Translations under genes and position numbers: made by a program
Notes under the pieces: generated by a model
What the model was told of the DNA's origin: nothing
The model's database searches: none
Seen by the model: only the letters and a program-made list of their open reading frames with translations
Shown here: positions 22,176 to 31,829 of the stretch, in pieces
Layout: each line of letters opens with the position of its first letter
How positions within the stretch are numbered: position 1 is the first letter of the stretch
Assembly: GCA_002685535.1 (NCBI GenBank)
Contig: NYXK01000072.1
Coordinates: forward strand, 36,294 to 78,514
Direction of reading: 5' to 3'
Length of the DNA: 42,221 nt
Source: Deltaproteobacteria bacterium
Lineage (GTDB): Bacteria > SAR324 > NAC60-12

Positions 22176-23957
22176 ATGGAACACGAGAAGCAGGACGGTA
22201 CGGTGCTCAGCGCCAAAGAGTCGAATGGACCGTCTCCCCCTCCGTCGCCTGAGCACTCGGTGGAAACACTGATCAACCCGTCTGGACACAAGCAAGAGCT
22301 TGAGCGTAACTTTTCGCTGCTCAGTCTGTGCGCCGTGGCTATCACCACTGGTAATACTTGGGTTGCTATTGGAGGCAGTGTTGTATGTGAAGTCCATATG
22401 AATGAGAGAAGTGAAGGACTAACGGGATCAGGTTGTTGCCATCTACAATGGAGGACCACCTGGTGTTTTGTATGAGTTGTGAGTACTCTTGGTGGTCAGA
22501 TTGCCGGCAATCTACTGACAGTAAATAGTATCACAGTCTCGGTCTGTTACTGGTTGATTGCAGCATCAATCGCCGAGCTGGCTTCGGCTATGCCATCTTC
22601 AAGCGGAGGTATGAAATTGCAATGCACCCTGTTGTAAACATCACTAATACAATGAAGTGTACCATTGGGCCACAGTAACAGCAGGAAGATATGGGCGTCC
22701 TTGCGGATACTTCGCAGGATGGTGGAACTTCCTCGCCTGGGTCTTCGGCGCAGCTTCAATCTCGAGTATTTTGGCCAACCAGACTGTCTCGATGTATGCC
22801 ATCTTCCATCCAGCGTTTGAAGCAAAGCCATGGCACACGTTCGTCAGCTACGTGATTTGCACATGGCTTTCTTGCTTTATCGTTTTGTTTGGCAACAGAT
22901 CTTTACCAATGGTTGGAAATATTGGTGGATTCCTCATCATTGCTGGTGTTTTCGTCTGCATTGTTGTGTGTGCTGTTATGCCTACCGTCAATGGTGTGGG
23001 TCATGCTTCGACAGACTTTGTTTGGAAGGAGTGGCAGAATATGGCGGGATATAGTGATGGATTTGTGTTTGTTGCTGGTATGCTTAACGGTGCTTTTGCT
23101 GTTGGTACACCGGATTGTGTCTCTCATCTTGCTGAGGAGATCCCAAAGTAAGTCTTCAAATCCACTGATCCACGGAGTTTCACTAACAGTTCCACAGTCC
23201 TTCTCGCAACATCCCAAAGGCAATGCTCTTTCAATTCATCATTGGATTCACTACCGCCTTCTTCTACCTCATTTCCCTCTTCTACTCCATCCAAGACCTC
23301 GACGCCATCTTCGAAGCGGCGTCCGTCTTCCCCCTGGCGGCAATCTATCGCCAAGCAACAGGAACCAACGCCGGGGCCGTCGGCCTCCTCGTGGTCACTT
23401 TCCTCCCAACTTTCATCACCTGCGTAGGATGCTACATCACCGCCGGTCGCACATTCTGGACTCTGTCCCGCGACAACGCCACTCCCTTCGCCCCCTTCTT
23501 CGCAACCATCTCTCCCACCTTCCACAACCCCTTTAACGCAACCGTCCTCTGCGGCGTAATCTGCACAGTCATGGGCTGCATCTACGTCGGCTCAACCGTA
23601 GCATTCAACGCGTTCGTCGGCTCCTTCATCATCCTCTCCACACTCTCCTACCTCTGCGCCATCCTGCCTCATCTCCTCAGCGGCAGGAAGAACATCCAGC
23701 CTGGCTGGTTCTGGATGCATGGCCCAATTGGATATGTGGTGAATGGCTTCAGCTGTTTGTATATCGTGGCGTTTATTGTGATTTTCTGCTTCCCGTACTC
23801 TGCGCCGTTTGATCTGGCGGCGATGAATTGGTCGAGTTTGATTACGGGGGGCTTGACGCTTTTTGTGGCCGGGTTTTGGTTCTGGAGACAGAGTGATTAT
23901 CAGGGTCCGAGACTGGTGAGTCTGGATGAGGCGGCGTTGGCGAAGGATGCGGCGTAG
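22176..23957 (+). CDS. APC-family amino acid/choline permease
   Basis: Five exons (22176-22382, 22432-22478, 22529-22608, 22658-23147 and 23198-23957) give 527 residues. After a hydrophilic N-terminus come ERNFSLLSLCAVAITTGNTW, YNGGPPGVLYEF, IAELASAMPSSSGVYHW, GWWNFLAWVFGAASISS, a PNPSRNIPKAM loop and TAGRTFWTLSRDNATPF, all typical of the fungal choline/GABA-type branch of the APC superfamily. About 12 membrane helices are expected. It should import a cationic or zwitterionic nitrogen compound such as choline, GABA or an amino acid; the substrate cannot be fixed from sequence. Two GATA-type TTATC sites lie within 70 bp of the start, in the likely 5' leader, and could point to nitrogen control. 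Confidence 0.92.
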
Positions 23958-24350
23958 CTCGATTGTGAGGGCATTCCGCTTTTGGAGAGGTGGGAGAGTT
24001 TGTGATAGCTTGGTAATTTTGTATATAGAGGTTGTGTATCAGGGAGCTGCAATATAGAACCTGCCTCTCTACCATCTCCAGCTTATCTTTAACAGATAGC
24101 TCTTGGCCAGTGTTGTGGAAAGTTGCCAGTCCTCGCTAAAGGACTCTTCTTTCACATCGCAGCAGTGCGGACAGTTCCCCTTGCCCCAACAGCCGTCTCC
24201 ATTGGCATGTGCCGGTAATGTTGATCCAACGTTGGCGTGAGGTATGTGATGTTGTATTACATTCCATTGAGTCTATATCGCTACAAGGCTGACCAGAGTG
24301 GTCTTTCCAGCCACATTCTATACAAAACAAAAGAAATCTTAGTGATTTAT
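23958..24350. other. convergent intergenic region
   Basis: Shared 3' flank of the permease (plus) and the seven-helix protein gene (minus). I see no gene, hairpin or repeat of note. Confidence 0.45.
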
Positions 24351-25417
24351 CTACTGCTCATCCTCACCGTTCTTCTTCTCCTTCAATCGCAACATACTCT
24401 CCCCTCCCGAGCTAGGCGCCCGTTCCTCCAACTCTGCACCCTCCTCAAGTTGCTCATCATCCTGTACAACATCGCTTAACATCCTGTAATCGCCAGCCTT
24501 GGCGCTCCCATTCGGCACCCAGAAAATGCGATCAAATCGAATCAGGAGCAAGGTATAAATGACCACAAGTTCTAGTCCGAACTCAATAACATAGAACGCT
24601 GGTTTCGAGTCCCACCAGGCTGGATTGGGTGTTGGCGGCGCATCCGCCCATGCTGTGCCGAATCGGAAGCCGATGATGAAGAGGACGAAGATCATCAACG
24701 CACTTATAATCATGGTTTTGCGCTTGATCGATCCCGCGCCAAAGTTCTCAGGTGCTGAGGTCCGGGGTAGGAAGATGGAGAGGCAAAGAATGATGAGAGA
24801 GGCTATGTTGAACAACAGCATAATCAAGGCTGAAGAACGCTGAACCCAAACCGCTACCTTCTTGATATTCGCATCGAGCGTGTAGAAGCTCTCAATCGTG
24901 AAGCTTATCGTCAAGACAAACGCCACGAACAGCGTGATGTACAACACCTTGCACGCGATTCTCAGCTTCGGACTCCATCCCAACTCCGGATGCGTGGCTC
25001 TGAACAGGCGCAAGGAAAGCAGCAGCATGACGATATAGGCAACGAGGACGCCGGCGGCAGAGAAGATCATGGATGCAATCACGACGCTGGCATTGGTTGG
25101 TCGAGTGGCCCATACGATGCGAAGCACGAATGTTGCGTTACGCGCCATGCAGAAGCCGAACATCGCCCAGGACATGAGGAACTTGTGGCCGCGTTTGCGA
25201 TTGATTTGGAAGATTGTCATGTTGCCTATGGCGCCAAGGACGTAGAAGGCGAGGAAGACGGCGCAGATGGGGATGTCGAGACTGACTGTGGGGAAGCCGC
25301 CGACGATGGCTTTGCCTTTTGGGATATAGGGTGGCTGCAAGAGAGGTGTCAGGAAGTGTTTCATCGTATGAGTAGGAGAGAACTTACTCCCGAGTGGGAA
25401 TCTTGGGCCTGGGACAT
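24351..25417 (-). CDS. seven-helix fungal membrane protein, DUF3112-like
   Basis: Two exons (25417-25388 and 25334-24351) give 337 residues. The first exon codes only MSQAQDSHSG and joins PPYIPKGKAIVGGFPT. A purely genomic start at 25364 would read through the intron and replace the conserved PPYxP opening, so the spliced start is preferred. Features: DIPICAVFLAFYVLGAIGNM, the basic NRKRGHKFL loop, GFCMARNATFVLRIVWATRPTN, and five further hydrophobic helices; the acidic C-terminal tail is cytosolic-looking. I match this to DUF3112 from memory of the family pattern. The function is unknown. It is divergent from the Zn2Cys6 gene, with an 830-bp shared promoter region. Confidence 0.85.
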
Positions 25418-26246
25418 GGCTGATATCAATTGCAGGTATTAGGTCCTGATATTATCACCCAAAATCGAGACCCTGGGATAGAGAATAGGTGTTAGGGAAA
25501 TGGTACGGAAGCAGCCGAGTGTTTAAAACAAGCTTCAAGGGCAAGCCGAGTGTGTGGAATTTTGCCGGGAGAATAATCGAGATCTTGTGAGTCGCAGCTT
25601 CGAGATCACTGGCTGAAGTCAAAGTACCACATGCTTGGGACGCAGATATATAAGGGACACCTGATCAACATCTCGGCCTTCGGAATGGACTTTACGCGAT
25701 TGGAGACCATGCTTGACCTCAAAACCCGGAGAGAAGTCTCGCCGCCTCATTGTTCAACCGGCCACACAAGGCCATGATAATGACGGAAGTGGATTACAAG
25801 AGTGGGTGTCAGAGACAAATGCAGGAACAAATTTCCTTGCCGGTCTCCGTTGCGGTCTAACATTTACAGCTCCCCTTAGCCACTATTTTGAAGCTAAGCG
25901 AGATTCGGCTTCCGTCTCGGGCCAAGACACTGATCTGTGGCGCGGCGGGAAAACAGGGATGACAAAGCCTGTGGAAAGTCCGGCATCGACGACTCCCTCC
26001 CTACGTAAAGATCATCAGCATGCAATTGAGAGGTTATTATGGATGTTGTCCTACGCTTCGCAATGCAACTGTGCGCTCGCTCCGCAGATGTCAATAACTT
26101 TGTGATCCTGCATTAAGTTTATTTGCAGCTTGGCTGCGGTTCCCACCCACCTCGGCGTCCCGCATTCAAAAATCCGTAGGGCTTAAGTCCGAAGTCATCA
26201 GGATCGGGTTGCAGTGTCAATAAAAGCCCGTCCAAGGCTGATCAGG
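25418..26246. other. shared divergent promoter region
   Basis: Lies between the seven-helix protein gene (minus) and the Zn2Cys6 regulator gene (plus). No gene is supported; the frame at 25713-26105 has no family features. The divergent layout would allow common control of both genes. Confidence 0.45.
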
Positions 26247-28508
26247 ATGTCAACACTTTCTGAACAGCAAATTGGGGTGGCTCCTAATGTCTCGGAAAGT
26301 GGAGTGAAGACTGTCCGTAAAGGAACACGAAGCTGTACCGAATGTATTGCATCTGGCCTCATACGCGAGGTTTACCTGACTGACAGAATCTAGGTAGACA
26401 CCGCAAAGTCCGCTGTGTATGGCCATCTGAAGGCGCGTCGACTTGTCAAGGATGTATCGCTCGTCGAAAGACCTGTGAGGTCCAGGTACGAATGAGACGG
26501 ACCAATGAGGCCGTCGCAAGCACCTCTCGAGCTCGATTGCAGCATTTGGAGAAGGAGGTATCGACTCTTTGGAGCGTTGTCCACCAGCTTGAAGCGAGAC
26601 TCAATGCGGGAACCCCTAATGGGGATCCTCGGCCGCAAGCAGTGGCTGTATCACGGACGAACCATCCAGTCGAATCAGTAAGTGAGATGCTTAGCGATGA
26701 AGATGAGCACTTCGACTCCGATGATTCTGGACTTTCTCCGTCAAACACACCAATCCATCTCTTGCATCTATTTGACAATGGATTGCTCGAACCTGAGTCC
26801 CCGTCATCGAACACCTCTTCGCGACATCATAATAGCCTCAAGCATTCACATACTGTTGCCACGTATCAGAAACTCTTGCCGCCAAAAGAACTCATGATCA
26901 GGATCACCAAATACGCCACTCCATGGCTTTCCATCTACAACCTACTGTTCCCCCAGAGTAACATGCCGAGAACCGAGGAGGATCTCTTGGCCCAGTACGA
27001 CAAGTCGGGGTCTCCAGCGGCCGATCTACTAGGGATGGCATCGCTCCTCGTTTCTCTTGCATTGACTGTCCAGCAATTTCCGGACGACTTCACTGGTGAA
27101 GGGCCGGACAGGATGCGAGACCCAGGATCCTTTGTCAAAGATGTCAGCGACTTAGTCGAGCGCACCGTTACTAATGACGATAACCTGGGTGGGACACTTG
27201 ATGGTATTGGAACGACATTACTATATCTTAGACTGTGAGTTGTGACGTGCTTGAAAAATATTTCTGTACTGATTGTGAACTCTCAGACAACTTGGTCAGG
27301 CACCAGTGAGCAAAATGTGGCTGATCCTGCGCCGGATCGTCGCTCTTGCTGAGCTCAATGGCTTACCAAGAGCCGCAGCAGCTTTGAAGAGACACCAAGA
27401 TAGTCTCTCCCAACCAGCCCCAGATCCGTCTGTCCTTGTGTCACTGAAGATGAAAGCCGACGTTTGGACCTCAATATGTGCAATCGATCGAGTGCAATCA
27501 CTGATGTGGTCTTTACCTCTTGCAACATCAAACTATCCTCTTCCCAAACAGGCAATCATTGCTGCGAATGGGCAAGTAGACGCGCAGGCATTCCAGTACA
27601 CCATGATAGAACTAGCAACAAGATTGCTCGAGGCAGACAGCCTAAGTCAAGCCGGCAGACCTCTCGCAGAAATATTCCAAGTCGTCGTTGAAACTGACCA
27701 GGCAATGCGCGCGTTAAACAACCAAGTGCCTAAAGGTTGGCACAGAATAGAATGGTCTGAGTTCAACGTTTACGCGATCCTCCAGTACTGGCAACAATAT
27801 ATGAACATTCGAATCCACCTGCAGCTAGCATTGAGGTACGACGGCCAGGACTTCGCTTTCAGCTTCATCACCTGTCTGGGCGCCGCGCAGGAACTCGCAA
27901 AACGATACATATCCTTGCGACCTCTCCTCGCACCAGGCTTCTTTGCAAACAGAGTTCTGGACTTGCAAGCTTTCACTGGTATAGTGTTCCTCATCTTAGC
28001 CGTTGCTCGAGGCTCACTTTCGTCTGGAGCATTCTTGCAGACAGTTGACGCCAATTCTGTACTGGAACTGGTGGATCGAGCCGTCGAAACGATGAGATAT
28101 GCTGCTGCACGAGCCGCAGGAGAATTTGCTCGACAGGCAGCGGACTCGATATGCTCGCTGCGATCACTGTTACTACAGCCTCAGACCTCTGACTCCCAGA
28201 AGATCACCTTGCATCTCGCTCTTGTAGGCAATATACATGTCTCGCGCAAAGCGAAGGCTTCAAATGGTGTGCAAGGACTTCAGCCGTACCTTCCGCCAAA
28301 TCAACAGCAGGATATGTCTTGGCAGCCGTCGAATCCTATCGTCGGGAATGTTGGGGGGCGAGGAGATATGTTTGCGCCTTCTATTGATGGCTTGATGGAT
28401 TCGCTGTCTTACTCGATGGAGCTCCCGGAGAATTACCCGTTTTTTGCAGATCAGACTTCGGGGACGGAACCATGGCTCACGTGGTCGGGCTGGGATGGAA
28501 GCAGTTGA
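26247..28508 (+). CDS. Zn2Cys6 fungal transcription factor
   Basis: Three exons (26247-26343, 26394-27234 and 27287-28508) give 719 residues. The 50-nt first intron splits the codon of the second zinc-binding Cys. The DNA-binding domain is CTECRHRKVRC, nine residues, then CQGC and a Cys after IARRKT: Cys 30, 33, 40, 50, 53 and 60, spacing CX2CX6CX9CX2CX6C. A short coiled coil (ARLQHLEKEVSTLWSVVHQL) follows, typical of dimer formation, then an acidic Ser-rich linker and a long helical region matching the fungal-specific regulatory domain in length. It should be a nuclear regulator binding paired CGG triplets. Targets are unknown; the divergent seven-helix gene is one candidate. Confidence 0.93.
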
Positions 28509-29473
28509 AGGAATCAACTTGAATGAATAACGAGTTAGAATAATAGTTTTGTCATTTGCTGTATGACACTAGATAGCTTGATCACAGGGAGAACGAAGAC
28601 CTGCCTGTTGTACAATAGCTGTATCATCTGCCTCCTCTCAGTCATATGCTCCAAAAAAACACATGTTGTTTGCTTATTCGAGGGAGTAATCGTGTGAACT
28701 GTCTACCCACGATGACGGGTTAGACCCAACAGCAGAATGTTGGTGGCTACTATAAAGGCTTTTCTGCTGGCTTCAATTATGCCAAAGACAGGATGCTGTG
28801 CCGTCTGCCTTCCAGACTATCCTCAAGGTCAGATTCTGAATACAAAGCAATGCCTCTGAAACATGTTCATGATTGTCATTGAAGTCGATTATTGAAGACA
28901 ATTGATTGCCAAGCTCCAAGATTTGAAGTTGAATTTAATCATCCGCAAGATCGACATGGCCAGATCGAAATCTACCATGCCCCATCTGGCGTTCAAATTC
29001 ATCTGTCCGAGTTTGGTCTGCCCACAAAGTGAATATGATGGCTTCACCCAAGGCTACAAACATGACGCAGCTCGAGTCAACCCGTGGGTAAATGCCTGAT
29101 CTCTCGAGCGCAAGTCGCTAGCCTAATTCTTTTCAAATATCAGGCACTCGAAGCTGAACAGTAGCGACATATATAGACAGCCCCCTTTCTCGTCCCACAA
29201 ACCTTTCCCCTTTCACAACAACAACGCTTCTCATCTTAACAGCGTCTTGTACCTTGCACAGCAAAGCTTTCCTCCAAACTACAAACAACACCTCACAAGT
29301 CACTTTCCTCGAGTCTCCGTCACGCCTCTACACAACTTCGAGCTGTACAACACAAGAAACCACAAGTCTTCTCGTCCTCCACATCGATCTACACCCTCAA
29401 CATCAATCCAACCCAGTCAAATCTCTTCTCTCCGTCTCTTCTCTCCGTCAACCAAATCTCAACTACCATCAAG
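28509..29473. other. intergenic region with likely promoter of the first cysteine-protein gene
   Basis: Nearly 1 kb. An ATATATAG sequence at 29169-29176 lies about 300 bp before the next start and may be a TATA box. The leader is rich in C, A and T and contains a perfect 13-bp tandem TCTCTTCTCTCCG at 29422-29447. No gene is supported. Confidence 0.5.
29169..29176 (+). promoter_or_regulatory. possible TATA box
   Basis: ATATATAG is followed by a CT- and CA-rich leader leading to the start at 29474. The distance of about 300 bp to the ATG implies a long 5' leader. Motif-based only. Confidence 0.35.
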
Positions 29474-29998
29474 ATGTGCTGGGAGAAACGCATCCAATTC
29501 TCCTGCGGCTGCGAGGAAGTCCAACAAGTCCGCTTCTGCGAATGGGCCGCTATGCCATGGCTCACCAACGTTGCTCATCCGAAGGGCTTGCCGATGCAGC
29601 CTACGATTGATATCTTGCCTGTTAACCGGGTTTGTCAGTACTGTGCTTCTGAGAAGGGAAAGGGAAAGACTGGAGAGTGTGCTGAGAGAAGTGAAGATGG
29701 AGAGGGGGAAGTTACGAATGAGGATGAGGACGAGGATATGGGAGAGGGTGATGAGGATGAGGATATGGATGCTGAGGGAGAGAGCATCAGTGAGGATGAG
29801 TTGCGGGCTATGATTGGAGATGGATACTCTTTGGATCGTTATGGAGTTCTTTCGGGCTTTGGAGGAAGTTTGGGTGCGCGTGTTGGGGCTTCTGCTGGTT
29901 CAGCGTCTGCTGGTGGTGTTCGGAGTTCTCTGGTTCCTGTCGCGGAGGAGGACGAAGAGGATGAGGATGATGAGGAAGGCGGTGCTGGGATCTCGTAG
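29474..29998 (+). CDS. small cysteine protein with acidic tail (array member 1)
   Basis: A single exon encodes 174 residues. The first 57 hold a regular cysteine pattern: Cys 2, 11, 13 (CGC), 22, 54 and 57 (CQYC), suggesting one or two zinc sites. From about residue 66 the protein is strongly acidic (runs such as NEDEDEDMGEGDEDEDMD), broken by a Gly/Ala/Ser segment, and ends with another acidic run. There is no signal peptide or membrane segment, so it should be cytosolic or nuclear. I recall similar short MC...CGH-type proteins in other filamentous fungi, none with a known role. It heads a tandem set of three with members at 30469 and 31605. Confidence 0.8.
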   Translation: MCWEKRIQFSCGCEEVQQVRFCEWAAMPWLTNVAHPKGLPMQPTIDILPVNRVCQYCASEKGKGKTGECAERSEDGEGEVTNEDEDEDMGEGDEDEDMDAEGESISEDELRAMIGDGYSLDRYGVLSGFGGSLGARVGASAGSASAGGVRSSLVPVAEEDEEDEDDEEGGAGIS

Positions 29999-30468
29999 GG
30001 TAGTCACATTGGACTCGATTGGTACTTATGTCGCCAGTTTGTGTGGGGACATTGGGGTCTGTGAATAGAGCAGAATCCAACGAGAGAATGCAAATCATCC
30101 GATGCCCTGGATACTTCTTATTGTCTGCGTAATCTCGCAATCTCAATGTACCAAAATATATGAGTGACATTGATTTTCGATTTGGCTGATTCTATTGAAT
30201 TTTATATAACCTAATGTGGTTAAGCTTTTGGTGTTTGTCGTTGGGGAAGGAGTGTTTGGCGTGTCCTCGCTTAGCACTTCGCCCAGACAATAGCGACATA
30301 TAACAGTCTTGACCTCGACCTCGACCCTCATGTTCTTGATGGGTTTCGACAATTGAGTCCAAATTTCTTGATCTATCGAAGCAAGACCTCGAGTCTTAAT
30401 CTCCTAAGAGCAAGATACAACACTTTCACTCTCATACACCAACCAAAATCCAACATCCAATCGAAAAC
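29999..30468. other. spacer between array members 1 and 2
   Basis: 470 bp with a hexamer repeat GACCTC near 30312-30326 and an A/C-rich leader before the next start. No gene is supported. Confidence 0.45.
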
Positions 30469-30672
30469 ATGTGCACCGAAACAATTGTTGTTTACCCCTG
30501 CGGCTGCTTTGAAGTCACCGAGCTCAATTGTTGTACCCGTAAGGTAGACAGGTCAATATTTCGGCTTATGTATACAATCTTCGACGAGCCTTACCCTTCC
30601 GAGATCAACATGCAAGTCACTTGCGCAGAATGCGAGGACCCTAAGCAGTCACAATACGCACAAGGAGAGTGA
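30469..30672 (+). CDS. small cysteine protein (array member 2)
   Basis: A single exon encodes 67 residues. Cys 2, 11, 13 (CGC), 21/22, 52 and 55 (CAEC) match the spacing of member 1 almost exactly (C-x8-C-x-C-x7/8-C, then CxxC), which makes them paralogues. It lacks the acidic tail of member 1, but the same frame continues beyond the TGA with acidic coding-like sequence, listed next as a relic. It may thus be a truncated but still expressed core, or the front of a pseudogene. Confidence 0.6.
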   Translation: MCTETIVVYPCGCFEVTELNCCTRKVDRSIFRLMYTIFDEPYPSEINMQVTCAECEDPKQSQYAQGE

Positions 30673-31168
30673 GATCAGGCTGGCAAAAACGATAACAACC
30701 TCGATGAAAATGACTACCACAAGTAATCCGACCAATTAGTTGAGGAGAGTGACCAGTCGAATCTGTACGACGCTGATACTGATGCCGGCTCAATACACTC
30801 GACCCCAGATGATGAAGCACAGAGCGAGCCAATCAGAGGCCAGATTACCAGACACAAAGAGGACGAAAACCCTCAAAATTTCCTCCGCCTCGCTATTCAC
30901 GACGATGAGGAAGTTGTCCAGCAAGACAAAGGCATTAACCGGAGACACCGCTGTAGAGGAGTTGTCGCAGAACATTACACACTTAAAGATTGCTCCGGGC
31001 ACGGGCGAAGACGAGGAGAGTGATAACCAATAATACTTCAGAATGAACAAGGTGAAACAGGCTGAAGAGCATCAGACGGTTCCTAAGGTTGTGAACGTCA
31101 CCGATTATGTGGTCACAGACGCCGGGGAAGATGAATGGTTTGACGCGCAAGAACAATGGCAGGAATAG
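30673..31168 (+). pseudogene. decayed acidic tail of array member 2
   Basis: After the TGA at 30670 the same frame reads DQAGKNDNNLDENDY, a TAA at 30724, then nearly 100 open codons including LVEESDQSNLYDADTDAG and HDDEEVVQQDK. Near 30930 coding-like sequence moves to the next frame (TGDTAVEELSQNITHLKI, GEDEESDN), meets a TAA at 31031, and resumes with MNKVKQAEEHQ up to EDEWFDAQEQWQE and a TAG at 31166-31168. The acidic composition echoes the tail of member 1. Three stops and one frameshift indicate decay; splicing out the first stops is conceivable but the sites are weak. Confidence 0.5.
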
Positions 31169-31604
31169 GTCACACTTGGAAGTTGCTTGCAGACAGTGCT
31201 GATAGGGCACACCAAGAGAAGGAGTCTGTCAGAAGGCGAGGGCTTTGTTCGCAGTCAATGGGTAGAAATAGAACGATTGTGTCGCACATTGAGTTTCCCT
31301 TTAATGACACCATCCATGAATAGCATACGTACAAAGAAGCCTGTGGAGAAAACTTCTCAAAGTAAAAACGTGAATAATTACAACAAAGGATCACACGAGT
31401 CTGGAATGATCTCACCCAAATAGCCGACCAAAGATTTCTTCTTTATCCGGGAAGCTATATGAACTCCGCGCCGTCAAGCCTTCTCCGATACCAACAGAAT
31501 AAAATTCTCCTACAATCAAGTCCAGACGTCCGCCACATACCCAGCCTCGGCCCAGATTAAATGAACTACAAAGCTTTCGACATACCACTCTGAAGATAGG
31601 CATT
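31169..31604. other. spacer between array members 2 and 3
   Basis: 436 bp with no supported gene. A 78-codon frame at 31187-31423 has no family features. Confidence 0.4.
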
Positions 31605-31829
31605 ATGTGTACTCAAAAGGAAGACTTATACGAATGCACCCATACGGACCCGATGAAAAGCCACAAGATACAGTGCTGGGATTCCAAATGTATGGGAACA
31701 CAGACCGTCTATGAAAAGTTTGCCAGAGACTGTCCAAGCTGCACACAGAGCGATGAAGAGTACAGACGTCAGTTATGGCGTCGGGGGAAGAATAAATGCA
31801 GAAGGACATTTGGTATGAAAGAGAAGTGA
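31605..31829 (+). CDS. small cysteine protein (array member 3)
   Basis: A single exon encodes 74 residues. Cys 2, Cys 11, His 13, Cys 24, Cys 43 and Cys 46 (CPSC) follow the layout of the other two members, with His replacing the third Cys, a change zinc sites tolerate. The C-terminal part is basic (RRQLWRRGKNKCRR), unlike the acidic tails of the neighbours. No signal peptide. The role is unknown. The small size makes this call depend on the shared pattern. Confidence 0.6.
   Translation: MCTQKEDLYECTHTDPMKSHKIQCWDSKCMGTQTVYEKFARDCPSCTQSDEEYRRQLWRRGKNKCRRTFGMKEK

Noticed and set aside
22889..23536. 215-codon frame overlapping the permease in another frame
   Set aside because: It runs across a clear intron and in the wrong frame of a conserved transporter.
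25334..25364. Unspliced start of the seven-helix protein at 25364
   Set aside because: This reads intron sequence (HFLTPLLQ) as protein; the spliced form from 25417 has good donor and acceptor sites and the expected PPYxP opening.
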